DNA from: Ferrovibrio terrae
GTDB taxonomy: Bacteria; Pseudomonadota; Alphaproteobacteria; Ferrovibrionales; Ferrovibrionaceae
Assembly: GCF_007197755.1 (NCBI RefSeq)
Contig: NZ_CP041636.1
Coordinates: 434,001 to 498,000, forward strand
Length of the DNA stretch: 64,000 nucleotides
Direction: 5' to 3'
Shown in pieces: positions 29,989 to 38,468 of the stretch (the first letter of the stretch is position 1; each line of letters starts with the position of its first letter). A program made the position numbers and the translations under genes. The notes beneath the pieces are model-generated. The model searched no databases. It saw only the letters and a program-made list of their open reading frames with translations, and had not been told where the DNA came from.

Positions 29989-30963
29989 ATGACGGAGCAG
30001 AAACCCATTGCCGCGCCGGGGCGGCGTTCCTCCCCGGCCGCCGATCTCCGGACTGACGGAATTCCCGCGGCCGAACGGGTCGGCATTGGCCTGCGTCCGC
30101 CGCATCATGAAGACCTGCTCGACAGCCGCCCGCCGCTGGGCTGGCTGGAAATCCATGCCGAAACCTATATGGGCGGCGGTGCGGCCCGGCATTACCTGGA
30201 GCAGGCGCGCGCGCTCTGGCCCGTCGCCGTGCAAGGCACCGGGCTGGGCCTGGGTGGCGAGGAACTGCCCGATCCCGATCACCTCGACCGGTTGGCCCGG
30301 CTGGTCGACTGGCTGCAGCCGGCGCTGGTGTCGGAACACCTCGCCTGGGTCGGCGTCGAGGGCCGGTATTACAATGACCTGCTGCCCCTGCCCTACACAC
30401 TCCAGACACTGGAAAGCTGCCGCCGCAATGTCGATATCGTACAGGCGCGGCTGAACCGCCCGATCCTGATGGCCAATCCGGCCGGCTACCTGCGTTTCCG
30501 CGAAAGCCAGATCGCCGAGGCGGAATTCCTCAGCCGGCTCAGCGAGCAGAGCGGCTGCGGCATCCTGTGCGACGTCAACAACCTCTATGTCTCCAGCGTC
30601 AACCATGTCGGCCGCGAAGCCGCACCCGCCGTGGCGGAAGCCTATCTCGACAGCCTGCCGGGTCCGGCGGTGCACCAGATCCGCATCGCCGGCCACAGCG
30701 AAAGCGAGACCGACGGCAAGCTGATGCTGATCGACGATCATGGCGCGCTGGTGGCCGAACCGGTCTGGCGGCTTTATGCGAGTGCCGTGCAGCGCTTCCC
30801 GCATGCCGCCACCTCACTGGAATGGGATGCCAATCTGCCGCCGCTAGCGCATCTGATCGCCGAGGCGCAGCATGCCGAGCGCCAGCGCGCCGCAGCGCTC
30901 AGGCCGAGCGCCCTGCCGAATGATCCTTCAGAAGAAACGGGCGGCGATGAGCGCGCTGCTTGA
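29989..30963 (+). CDS. DUF692 (MNIO-family) protein with altered metal-site residues
   Basis: A 324-residue TIM-barrel protein of the DUF692/UPF0276 family, multinuclear non-haem iron oxidases that modify cysteines in ribosomal peptides (MbnB, TglH, BufB/HvfB). Conserved blocks: GIGLRPPHH (32-40), LEIHAETYM (53-61), VSEHLAW (114-120), NDLLPLPYT (129-137), DVNNLYVSSVNH (195-206), IDDHG (248-252) and EWD. Three usually invariant positions differ: His to Gln82 (AVQGTGLGLGG), Glu to Ala162 (LMANPAGYL), and His to Arg232 (QIRIAGH). At least some are iron ligands in characterised members, so the iron site is probably incomplete. It overlaps the DUF2063 gene by 17 bases. Confidence 0.88.
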   Translation: MTEQKPIAAPGRRSSPAADLRTDGIPAAERVGIGLRPPHHEDLLDSRPPLGWLEIHAETYMGGGAARHYLEQARALWPVAVQGTGLGLGGEELPDPDHLDRLARLVDWLQPALVSEHLAWVGVEGRYYNDLLPLPYTLQTLESCRRNVDIVQARLNRPILMANPAGYLRFRESQIAEAEFLSRLSEQSGCGILCDVNNLYVSSVNHVGREAAPAVAEAYLDSLPGPAVHQIRIAGHSESETDGKLMLIDDHGALVAEPVWRLYASAVQRFPHAATSLEWDANLPPLAHLIAEAQHAERQRAAALRPSALPNDPSEETGGDERAA

Positions 30964-31699
30964 ACGCCAGCGCGAATTCGCCGATGCGCTGACCGGCTCG
31001 CTGTATGGCATTGCCGAGAAGGTGATCGGCGATGCAATTCCGGCCGAGGGCCGCCTGCAGATTTATGCCGACCGCTTCCGCGCCAGTCTGCTGGACGTGC
31101 TGGCCAACACCTTCCCGGTGACGCGCGGGCTGGTCGGCGAGGCCTTTTTCGCACAGACCGCACGCGCCTTTCTGATCTTCGATCCGCCGCGCTCACCGAT
31201 CCTCTGGCAGTATGGCCACGGTTTCCCGACATTTCTCGCCGCATTACCCGATCTGGGCGGTCACCAGTATCTGCCCGACATCGCCGCCTTTGAATGGGCG
31301 CTGAATGTCGCCGAACATGCCGAGGATGTGGACCTGCTGCGGGCAGAAGACCTGCCCGATGCCATCGAGACGATGACATTCACATTACATCCTTCGGCGC
31401 AGCGGCTTTCCACGCCCTTCCCGATCAGCGAAATCTGGCAGGTGCATCAACCGGAATCACCGGCGGTCGAGCGCATCCAGCTGGCCGGCGGCGGCGAACG
31501 CCTGCTGGTCTGGCGTCGCGGTATCAAGGTCTGCTGGCACAAGCTGCAGCACGGCGAAGACCGCCTGCTGGCCGAACTGGCCGACGGCATCCCGCTGGAG
31601 GCGGCGATGCAGGCAGCCAGCGTGCATGAGGATTTCGATTTTCCCGCCAGCTTCAGCTGGATGCTGGATGGTGGGATTTTCGCGCGGCCTGCTGTTTAA
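30947..31699 (+). CDS. DUF2063 (HvfC/BufC-like) partner protein
   Basis: A 250-residue protein with the DUF2063 N-terminal domain (LLERQREFADALTGS, RLQIYADRFRASLLDVLANT, FPVTRGLVGEAFFAQTARAF, WQYGHGFPTFLAALP and YLPDIAAFEWALN) and a less conserved C-terminal half. DUF2063 proteins are substrate-peptide recognition partners of DUF692 enzymes. The ATG at 30947 lies inside the end of the DUF692 gene, indicating coupled translation. Usually a short DUF2282 or similar precursor accompanies the pair; none is seen here. Confidence 0.87.
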   Translation: MSALLERQREFADALTGSLYGIAEKVIGDAIPAEGRLQIYADRFRASLLDVLANTFPVTRGLVGEAFFAQTARAFLIFDPPRSPILWQYGHGFPTFLAALPDLGGHQYLPDIAAFEWALNVAEHAEDVDLLRAEDLPDAIETMTFTLHPSAQRLSTPFPISEIWQVHQPESPAVERIQLAGGGERLLVWRRGIKVCWHKLQHGEDRLLAELADGIPLEAAMQAASVHEDFDFPASFSWMLDGGIFARPAV

Positions 31700-31702
31700 A
31701 GC

Positions 31703-32980
31703 CTAGTCCAGCCACGCATAAGACGCCGCCAGCATCGCCTCCACGCCGGTGCGCAAAGTCGGATGCAGCATCGGCGCGTAGAAGGGCGAGTGATTGACCG
31801 GCATCACGCTCGGATCCTCGCCATTCTGCACGCGGGCGAACAGCTCGGGATCGGTGCCGCCGATCACCCAGAAGACCGACGGCACATTCCACGCTGTGCC
31901 GAACAGGCCGAAATCCTCGCTGCCAGAGGCCGGCTCCACCGTCACCACGCGTTCGGCGCCGAAGAAGGCCCCAATACCTTCCATGGTGCGCTGGGTGGCG
32001 GCTTCGTCGTTCACGGTGAGCGGGAACTGGCTGATCACCGAATATTCCGGCGGCTTGGGTGCGCCCGACGCCTGTGCCTCGGAATCGATAATCCGCTTGA
32101 CCGAAGCCAGCACGCGCTGGCGCACGTTTTCTTTGAAGGTGCGGATATTGAGACGCAGCAGCGCTTCATCCGGAATCACATTCTCGTTGAAGCCGCTCTG
32201 CAGCGTGCCGACAGTGACGACTGCGCTGTCAGCCATCGCCACTTCGCGCGATACGACGGTCTGCAGGCGCATCACGGTGGAGGCTGCCATCACCACGGGA
32301 TCGATGCTGTTCTGCGGCTTCGAGCCATGCGCGCCACGGCCGAACAGTTTCACCTCCCAGCTGTCGGCCGCCGACATGGCAACGCCAGACTTGTAGCCGA
32401 TGGTGCCGGCCGGCATCGGGATCACATGCTGGCCCAGCGACACCGTCGGCTTGGGGAACCGCTTCACCATGCCGTCTTCGAGCATGGCGCGTGCGCCGGC
32501 GCCGATCTCTTCGGCGGGCTGGAACACCGCCATCACGGTGCCCTTCCAGGTGTCGCGATTTTCCGACAGCAGGCGACCGACGGCCATCAACCAGGTGACG
32601 TGGAAGTCGTGGCCGCAGGCATGCATGATCGACACCGACTGACCAAAGCGGTCCACGCCGGTCTGCGCGCTGGCATAGTCGAGATCGGTCTTTTCCTTGA
32701 CCGGCAGGCCATCCATATCGGCGCGCAGCAGGATCACCGGTCCGTCGCCATTTTTCAGCAGCGCCACCACGCCGGTCTTGCCAATTTTCTCATGCACCTC
32801 GAAGCCGTGTTTCTTCATCCAGGCGGCGGCAATGCCGGCCGTGCGCACTTCCTGCATCGAGAGTTCGGGATTCTGGTGCAGATCGATGTAGATCGTCTCC
32901 AGTTCCGGCATCAGCGCGTCGATCTTCTTGAAGATCGCGGCCTTGTCGGGTGAAAGAGTACGGTGCCGGGGTGCGTGCAT
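31703..32980 (-). CDS. M20 family metal-dependent amidohydrolase
   Basis: A 425-residue zinc hydrolase of the M20D type, which removes acyl groups or hydrolyses amides of amino acids (hippuricase/IAA-amino acid hydrolase-like). LHQNPELSMQE near residue 34 and the metal motifs RADMDGLPVKE, HACGHDFHV and FQPAEEIGAGARAMLEDG are clear, with the dimerisation domain in the middle and GSEDFGLFG near the end. The cytoplasmic substrate cannot be told. It ends 3 bases from the convergent DUF2063 gene. Confidence 0.9.
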   Translation of the reverse strand: MHAPRHRTLSPDKAAIFKKIDALMPELETIYIDLHQNPELSMQEVRTAGIAAAWMKKHGFEVHEKIGKTGVVALLKNGDGPVILLRADMDGLPVKEKTDLDYASAQTGVDRFGQSVSIMHACGHDFHVTWLMAVGRLLSENRDTWKGTVMAVFQPAEEIGAGARAMLEDGMVKRFPKPTVSLGQHVIPMPAGTIGYKSGVAMSAADSWEVKLFGRGAHGSKPQNSIDPVVMAASTVMRLQTVVSREVAMADSAVVTVGTLQSGFNENVIPDEALLRLNIRTFKENVRQRVLASVKRIIDSEAQASGAPKPPEYSVISQFPLTVNDEAATQRTMEGIGAFFGAERVVTVEPASGSEDFGLFGTAWNVPSVFWVIGGTDPELFARVQNGEDPSVMPVNHSPFYAPMLHPTLRTGVEAMLAASYAWLD

Positions 32981-33007
32981 GATGGTGTCTCGTTCTATAT
33001 GGAGGTC

Positions 33008-33286
33008 TTAGGCATAGGATTGAAACTGCGGCACGCTGCCGGCGCGCAGGCGCGGCAGGCCGCATTTCGGTGCATCGGGATCGGCCTCGATCTCGCCGAG
33101 CAGAACGAGGATTTCCTGACCGATGCGCATCGCGTCAGACGACGGCAGGGCGTCGGGATTTTCGACAAGGGCGAGGAGATCGAGAATGCGCTGCTGGCGC
33201 TGGTAGCGGCGGCGGATCGCGGCCGCCTGATCGTCAGGCATGTCGATCAGGTCCACATCCGGCGGCAATTCGCAGCGGTCGCACAT
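33008..33286 (-). CDS. Small hypothetical protein with CxxC
   Basis: A 92-residue acidic protein opening MCDRCELPPDVDLIDMPDDQ; the CxxC at residues 2-5 and a further Cys near residue 76 (PKCGLPRLR) could bind metal. The middle is helical. I do not recognise it. The ATG at 33286 is chosen because a consensus-like -10 box TATAAT ends 7 bases before it; a longer frame exists upstream but would span that promoter. It precedes the M20 gene by 27 bases on the same strand and may be its operon partner. Confidence 0.6.
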   Translation of the reverse strand: MCDRCELPPDVDLIDMPDDQAAAIRRRYQRQQRILDLLALVENPDALPSSDAMRIGQEILVLLGEIEADPDAPKCGLPRLRAGSVPQFQSYA

Positions 33287-33293
33287 GCGGAGA

Positions 33294-33324
33294 ATTATAG
33301 ACCCGGTTGGGCCATAGGGGTCAA
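33294..33324 (-). promoter_or_regulatory. Sigma-70-like promoter of the small CxxC gene
   Basis: On the minus strand TTGACC (33319-33324) and a perfect TATAAT (33294-33299) are separated by 19 bases, slightly long. The TATAAT ends 7 bases before the ATG at 33286, so the transcript would begin at or next to the start codon, that is, leaderless. Confidence 0.5.
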
Positions 33325-34538
33325 CGCGCCTGTAGACCTTTGCCGGTGCGGACCAATGCCAGTGGACCAATCAGCGCACCCAGGCCCATCACGGCCAGGC
33401 CGATACCCCAGGTCACCACCGTCTGTTCACCAGCCACATATTGCGCCGCATCCAGGGCGAAGCCCACAAACAGCGGCCCCAGCACCGACACGCCGAAGCC
33501 CAGCGAGGAATGCAGCGCCATGGTCGAGGCGCGGTGTTCGGGCTCGGCGGCCGCCATCATGCCCGAGGTGAGCGAGCCGGAATCGCCGCAGACAAAGACG
33601 AAATAGATGGCGCAGAACAGCAGCACCGCCCAGACCGGCAACCAGGCGGTGAAGCCGAACAGCAGCCCCATCATGGCCGAGATGGTCATGATCGTGATCA
33701 CCACACGGCGACGGCCGAAGCGCAGCGCCAGTTCATTGCCCAGCAGGCTGGCCGGCAGGCCGATCAGGGTGACCAGCGCGGCCAACACGGTTGCGCTGGG
33801 CAGCAGGCTGGCCACTGACGGCTCGCGCGCCAGCACGAAAACCAGGAAGGCCGTCACCCAGGCGCGCATGGCGGTGAGTTCAAAGCCATGCGCGGCATAG
33901 CCGATGATGTAGCCCATGGCATCGCGGTTGCGCAGCACCGGCCGCAGTGCGAAGCCGCTGGCCGGCTTGCCGGCCGACGATGGCTGGTAAGGCGTGAGGA
34001 TGCGCCAGGCCAGCAGCCCGGCAGCGAGGCTGAGCAGTCCCACCACGGCAAAGCTCCAGCGCCAGCCGTACCATTCGGCCAGCAGGCCGGTGACGCTGAA
34101 GCTGGCGGCCACGGCAATGGAATAACTCGCGGTGTAGAAGGTGACGGCACGGCTCTGTTCGCCGCCCTGCAGCCGGTCGGTCAGCGCACGCAGGCCGGGC
34201 ATATAGACGGCAGCCTGTCCGACGCCGCCGATAGCACGCAACAACAGGCCGGACCAGAAGCCGTCGGCCAGCACCGCAAATCCCACGGTGCTGATGCCGG
34301 TGAGCACCGCGCCGGCGGCAAAGACCAGGCGGGCATCGAAGCGGTCGGTCAGCATCACCGCATGGGTGACCACCAGCATGTAGCCGAGATAGTAGATGCC
34401 CGCGATCCAGCCGGCCTCGGTGTTGCTTAAGGACCAGATGGCGATGAAATCCGGCATCAGGGCGGGAAAGCTGGCAATCGGCAGAATGGCCAGCACTTCG
34501 AGCGCGGCCAGCATAAAAATCAGGTTACGGGACGACAT
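33321..34538 (-). CDS. MFS transporter
   Basis: A 405-residue membrane protein with about twelve hydrophobic segments. It has the A-like loop between helices 2 and 3 (MLTDRFDARLVFAAG), family-typical small-residue helices (GVGQAAVYMPGLRALTDRLQ) and a cationic loop LRFGRRRVVITIM in the second half. It is a single-component secondary carrier of unknown substrate. It is divergent from a Tat-exported hydrolase over 142 bases; that gap contains the imperfect dyad TTTCG-N6-CGAAA near 34553. Confidence 0.9.
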   Translation of the reverse strand: MSSRNLIFMLAALEVLAILPIASFPALMPDFIAIWSLSNTEAGWIAGIYYLGYMLVVTHAVMLTDRFDARLVFAAGAVLTGISTVGFAVLADGFWSGLLLRAIGGVGQAAVYMPGLRALTDRLQGGEQSRAVTFYTASYSIAVAASFSVTGLLAEWYGWRWSFAVVGLLSLAAGLLAWRILTPYQPSSAGKPASGFALRPVLRNRDAMGYIIGYAAHGFELTAMRAWVTAFLVFVLAREPSVASLLPSATVLAALVTLIGLPASLLGNELALRFGRRRVVITIMTISAMMGLLFGFTAWLPVWAVLLFCAIYFVFVCGDSGSLTSGMMAAAEPEHRASTMALHSSLGFGVSVLGPLFVGFALDAAQYVAGEQTVVTWGIGLAVMGLGALIGPLALVRTGKGLQAR

Positions 34539-34680
34539 GCGGTGGAATTCTTTTCGCGATCACGAAACGATGACACAGTATTCACTCAACTTGCGCCAAC
34601 CGCCAGAGTATCGTCACATTTGCAGGCGATAACCTTGCCGAGTCGTCCAGAAAACTGGCCTTCAAGAACCAGGATCCGTC

Positions 34681-36078
34681 ATGCCCATCAAAATCCAGCC
34701 CGTTCTCACCCGTCGCCATTTCCTGGCCGGTACCGCCGCGCTCGGACTCACGCCGCTGCTGGCCTGCACGCCGCAGTCGCGTGACACCGCCACGCCAGTG
34801 CCGCAGTTCGATGCCTATCCGCCGATCGTCTTCGTGCATGGCAACGGCGATACCGCCGCGCTGTGGCACAGCACGATCTGGCATTGGGAAAGCGCCGGCT
34901 TTCCCGACAAGCGCCTGTTCGCCATCGACTTCCCCTATCCGCTGGCCCGCAGCAACGATGCGGAATACCAGGCCGGACGGTCGTCAGCGCAGGACCAGAT
35001 GGAACAACTGTCGGAAGCCGTGCAATCGGCGCTCAAGCAGACCGGCGCGGGCCGGCTCGCCCTGGTCGGGTCATCCCGTGGCGGCAATGCGATCCGCAAC
35101 TATCTCAAGCATGGCCCGGGCCCGGCCTTTGTCAGCCATGCCGTGCTCTGCGGCACGCCCAACCATGGTGTGATCGTCTCGAACGACCGCCTGGTCGGCA
35201 GCGAGTTCAATGGCGCCAGCCCGTTCCTGCGCGGCCTGAACAGCGGTTCGGAAATCGTGCCGGGCGTGAACTGGATGACGCTGCGCAGCGATGCCTTCGA
35301 CAAATTCGCACAGCCCGATGGCGCCGGTCTTGGCATGCCGGGTGTGGCGACCGGCGTGACGGCGGACGGCCCGGCGCTGGCCGGCGCCAAGAATGTCGTG
35401 CTGCCCGGCCTGGATCACCGCGAGGTGGCCTTCCATGAAAAGGCCTTTGCGCAGACCTGGGAATTCATCATCGGCCGCCCGCCGACAACCACGAAAATCC
35501 TGCCGGAAACGCGCCCGGTGCTGAACGGCAAGGTCAACGGCATGGCGCGCGGTGTGCCGACCAACCTGCCGGTCGAAGGCGCCACGGTGGAAATCTGGGA
35601 AACCAATCCGCAGACCGGCGCCCGCCTGCATGCCCAGCCGGCGCATCGCAAGGTGACAGGACCTGATGGCTACTGGGGCCCGTTCAACACCTCGGGCCCG
35701 ACCGCGACCTACGAATTCGTACTGACGGTGCCAAGCCAGACCAAGACGCATATCTACCGCTCGCCCTTCCCGCGCTCATCGGCACATATCCATCTGCGCA
35801 CGGCCACAGTCGCGGACCGCGACCGCCAGGCTGGCTCCATCGTGACGATCAGCCGGCCGCGCGGCTATTTCGGGCCGGGCCGCGACACCGTCACCTTCGA
35901 CGGCCAGCCGGCACCGGGCATTCCGGCCGGCGTGCCGACCGTTGCCACCTCGACACTGGCGCTGCCGCGCGGCACGGCGCAGCGCAGCGTGGTCTGTCGC
36001 TGCAACGACGAGACCATCGCCGTGCAGAGCTGGGATGCCAGCGACGACCGCGCCGTGGTCGCGGAAATGCATTACTGA
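34681..36078 (+). CDS. Tat-exported alpha/beta hydrolase with C-terminal beta domain
   Basis: A 465-residue protein. Residues 1-30 form a twin-arginine signal (TRRHFLAG, Arg11-Arg12) ending in LLAC, a lipobox, so it may be a Tat lipoprotein. The hydrolase domain has an oxyanion segment VFVHGNGDTAALWH (50-63) and the nucleophile elbow GSSRGG with Ser132. From about residue 280 comes a second, beta-rich domain (LNGKVNGMARGVPTNLPVEG, ATVEIWETNPQTG, HIHLRTATVADRD) resembling a carboxypeptidase-regulatory or transthyretin-like fold. The substrate is unknown; a lipase or polyester depolymerase is possible. Confidence 0.8.
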   Translation: MPIKIQPVLTRRHFLAGTAALGLTPLLACTPQSRDTATPVPQFDAYPPIVFVHGNGDTAALWHSTIWHWESAGFPDKRLFAIDFPYPLARSNDAEYQAGRSSAQDQMEQLSEAVQSALKQTGAGRLALVGSSRGGNAIRNYLKHGPGPAFVSHAVLCGTPNHGVIVSNDRLVGSEFNGASPFLRGLNSGSEIVPGVNWMTLRSDAFDKFAQPDGAGLGMPGVATGVTADGPALAGAKNVVLPGLDHREVAFHEKAFAQTWEFIIGRPPTTTKILPETRPVLNGKVNGMARGVPTNLPVEGATVEIWETNPQTGARLHAQPAHRKVTGPDGYWGPFNTSGPTATYEFVLTVPSQTKTHIYRSPFPRSSAHIHLRTATVADRDRQAGSIVTISRPRGYFGPGRDTVTFDGQPAPGIPAGVPTVATSTLALPRGTAQRSVVCRCNDETIAVQSWDASDDRAVVAEMHY

Positions 36079-36088
36079 GAGTGTCTGA

Positions 36089-36982
36089 TCAGACCGGCGG
36101 CTTGTTGCGGATCAGCAGCAGGCCGCCGCCAACGATCAGCGCCGTGCCAAGCCAGGCCGCGAGGCCGGGCAGCGTGCCGAACACGACCCAGCCGATCAGC
36201 GCGGCGAACGCCACCGAGGCATAGGTGAACGGCGCCAGCCAGGCGGCATCGGCGATGCGATAGGCCTTCACGTTGCACATCTGGCCAAAGATCGCCATCG
36301 GGCCGATCAGGCAGAGCAGCGCCAGCGTCAGCGGCTCGACCGGCACCCAGAGGAACAGCATCGCACAGCCCAGCAGCAAGGTGGCGAAGCCGTTCACATG
36401 CAGCAGCATCGACAGCATGCTTTCATGCCGCGACAGCACCTTGATCAGGATCACTTCGCAGGCGGTGAGAAACGCGCCGGCCAGCATCGCAAGCGGCGCA
36501 TAAGGATTGCTGAGAGCGTCGGGATCGACCGCGACCCCGGCATTGCCACGCACGATCACCAGCGCGCCCAGCACGCACAGCGCCGCCGCAACGCCCTGCA
36601 GCAGCACGATGCGTTCGCGCAGCAGCACGACGGCGAGTCCCATGGTAAACACGCCCTGCAGCAGCGCCAGCGCCGAGGCATCGGCCAGCGGCATGTAGGT
36701 CGCGCCCCAGATCGAGCAGGCACCGCCGCCGACACCGCAGCAGGCGCGCAGGAGATGCAGGTGCCGCCGGCCGCCAGCCAGGAGTTGCTTCAGCGGTTGT
36801 CGCTGCACCAGCGCGAGGCCGCCGACAGTGGCAAAGCCGCTGAAATAGCGGATGAAGACGATCTGGATCGCCGGCACCAGGCCACCGGTCAGCTTGCCCG
36901 AGGCATAGAGCAGCGAGAAGGCAAGGGCGGCTCCCAGCACCCACAGCGCTGCCATCGCTTTTGAGTCGAGACGAGAGATCAT
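36089..36982 (-). CDS. EamA/DMT family transporter
   Basis: A 297-residue inner-membrane protein with ten hydrophobic segments in two EamA repeats (first about 10-140, second about 150-290). FIRYFSGFATVGGLAL and YMPLADASALALLQGVF are typical of the first repeat, and FTYASVAFAALIGWVVFGTL of the second. The DMT family exports metabolites. The ATG at 36982 (MISRLDSKAM) replaces a longer frame that would read through the lpd terminator. Convergent with the hydrolase gene (10 bases). Confidence 0.9.
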   Translation of the reverse strand: MISRLDSKAMAALWVLGAALAFSLLYASGKLTGGLVPAIQIVFIRYFSGFATVGGLALVQRQPLKQLLAGGRRHLHLLRACCGVGGGACSIWGATYMPLADASALALLQGVFTMGLAVVLLRERIVLLQGVAAALCVLGALVIVRGNAGVAVDPDALSNPYAPLAMLAGAFLTACEVILIKVLSRHESMLSMLLHVNGFATLLLGCAMLFLWVPVEPLTLALLCLIGPMAIFGQMCNVKAYRIADAAWLAPFTYASVAFAALIGWVVFGTLPGLAAWLGTALIVGGGLLLIRNKPPV

Positions 36983-36998
36983 CGGGCCATCATGAATG

Positions 36999-37027
36999 AA
37001 AAAGGGCGACCGTGAAGGCCGCCCTTT
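36999..37027 (-). terminator. Rho-independent terminator of the suc-odh-lpd operon
   Basis: On the minus strand AAAGGGCGGCC and GGTCGCCCTTT pair with one mismatch around the loop TTCAC, followed by TTTTT. It begins 20 bases after the lpd stop and ends before the EamA gene start. Confidence 0.9.
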
Positions 37028-37046
37028 TGCACAAACATACCTGCAA

Positions 37047-38450
37047 TCAGATCGTGATCGTGTGGCCATCCACGGCGAGTGCGGCTTCCTTGACCGCCTC
37101 GGTCAGCGCTGGATGGGCATGGACGGTGCGGTAGATGTCTTCGGCCGAAGCGCCGAACTCAATTGCCATCACCAGCTCCTGGATCAGATGGCCGGCATCG
37201 GCGCCGATGATATGTGCGCCGATCACCTTCTTGGTCTTCTCGTCTTCGAGGATCTTCACGAAGCCGTCGGTCATCGTCATGGCACGCGCGCGCGCATTCG
37301 CCGTGAACGGGAACTTGCCGGTCTTGTAGGCGATGCCTGCGGCCTTGAGCTCTTCCTCGGTCTTGCCGACGCTGGCCACTTCCGGCCAAGTGTAGACCAC
37401 GCCCGGAATGGCGTCGTAGTTGATATGCGGCTTCTGTCCAGCCAGCATCTCGGCCAGCACCATGCCCTCTTCATCCGCCTTGTGCGCCAGCATCGGGCCG
37501 ATGATGGCGTCGCCGATCGCATAGACGCCCGGCGCCGTGGTGTTGAAATGACCATCGGTCTTGACGCGGCCGCGCTCGTCCAGCTGCACGCCGGCAGCCT
37601 CCAGCCCAAGGCCGGTGGTGTAAGGCCGGCGACCGATCGAAACCAGCACCACGTCCGCCGTGACCTCTTCCTTGTCGCCGCCTGCAGCCGGCTCCATGGT
37701 GAGCGTCACGCCCTTCTTGTCGGCCTTGGTCGCTGTCACCTTGGTGCCCAGCTTGAACTTCATGCCTTGCTTGGCAAGGATGCGCTGCATCTGCTTCGAC
37801 ACTTCGCCGTCATTGGTCGGCAGGATGCGGTCGAGGAATTCCACCACGGTGACCTCGGCGCCGAGACGCAGCCAGACCGAGCCGAGTTCGAGCCCGATCA
37901 CGCCGCCGCCGATCACCACCATGCTCTTCGGCACCGACGGCAGCTTGAGCGCGCCGGTGGACGACACCACCTGCACCTCGTCGATCTCGATACCCTTAAG
38001 CGGCGTCACTTCGGAGCCGGTAGCGATGACGATGTGCTTGGCCGCGTAAGTCCCCTTGCTCTCGCCGGCCACGTCGACCTTGCCGCCGCCGAGCAGCTTG
38101 CCGGTGCCCTTGAGCCAGGTGATCTTGTTCTTCTTGAACAGGAATTCGATGCCCTTGTTGGACGCGGTCACCACGCTCTGCTTCTGCGCCATCATCGCGG
38201 GCAGGTCGATGTCGATCTTGCCGACCTTGATGCCATGCTGGGTAAAGCCATGGGCCGCGGTGTGATACAGCTCGGAGGAATGCAGCAGCGCCTTGGACGG
38301 AATGCAGCCGACATTGGTGCAGGTGCCGCCGAGGCCGGCGTCTTTTTCCACCACGGCGGTGTTCATGCCGAGCTGGGCGCAGCGGATCGCCATGGTGTAG
38401 CCGCCGGGGCCGGCGCCGATGATGATGACGTCGAAAGCCTGTTCACTCAT
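37047..38450 (-). CDS. lpdA: Dihydrolipoyl dehydrogenase (E3)
   Basis: Reoxidises the dihydrolipoyl group of 2-oxoacid dehydrogenase complexes with NAD. The 467-residue flavoprotein has the FAD site IIIGAGPGGYTMAIR (9-23), redox disulfide GGTCTNVGC (Cys44, Cys49), a second GxGxxG (VIGGGVIGLELG) and the active His-Glu pair in HAHPALTEAVKEAAL. Last gene of the operon, 18 bases behind the small ABM-like gene and followed by a terminator. Confidence 0.97.
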   Translation of the reverse strand: MSEQAFDVIIIGAGPGGYTMAIRCAQLGMNTAVVEKDAGLGGTCTNVGCIPSKALLHSSELYHTAAHGFTQHGIKVGKIDIDLPAMMAQKQSVVTASNKGIEFLFKKNKITWLKGTGKLLGGGKVDVAGESKGTYAAKHIVIATGSEVTPLKGIEIDEVQVVSSTGALKLPSVPKSMVVIGGGVIGLELGSVWLRLGAEVTVVEFLDRILPTNDGEVSKQMQRILAKQGMKFKLGTKVTATKADKKGVTLTMEPAAGGDKEEVTADVVLVSIGRRPYTTGLGLEAAGVQLDERGRVKTDGHFNTTAPGVYAIGDAIIGPMLAHKADEEGMVLAEMLAGQKPHINYDAIPGVVYTWPEVASVGKTEEELKAAGIAYKTGKFPFTANARARAMTMTDGFVKILEDEKTKKVIGAHIIGADAGHLIQELVMAIEFGASAEDIYRTVHAHPALTEAVKEAALAVDGHTITI

Positions 38451-38468
38451 GGATGATCCTCCGAAACT

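Noticed and set aside
29041-30804. A 587-codon minus-strand frame
   Set aside because: Antisense to DUF3750 and DUF692, which have recognisable motifs.
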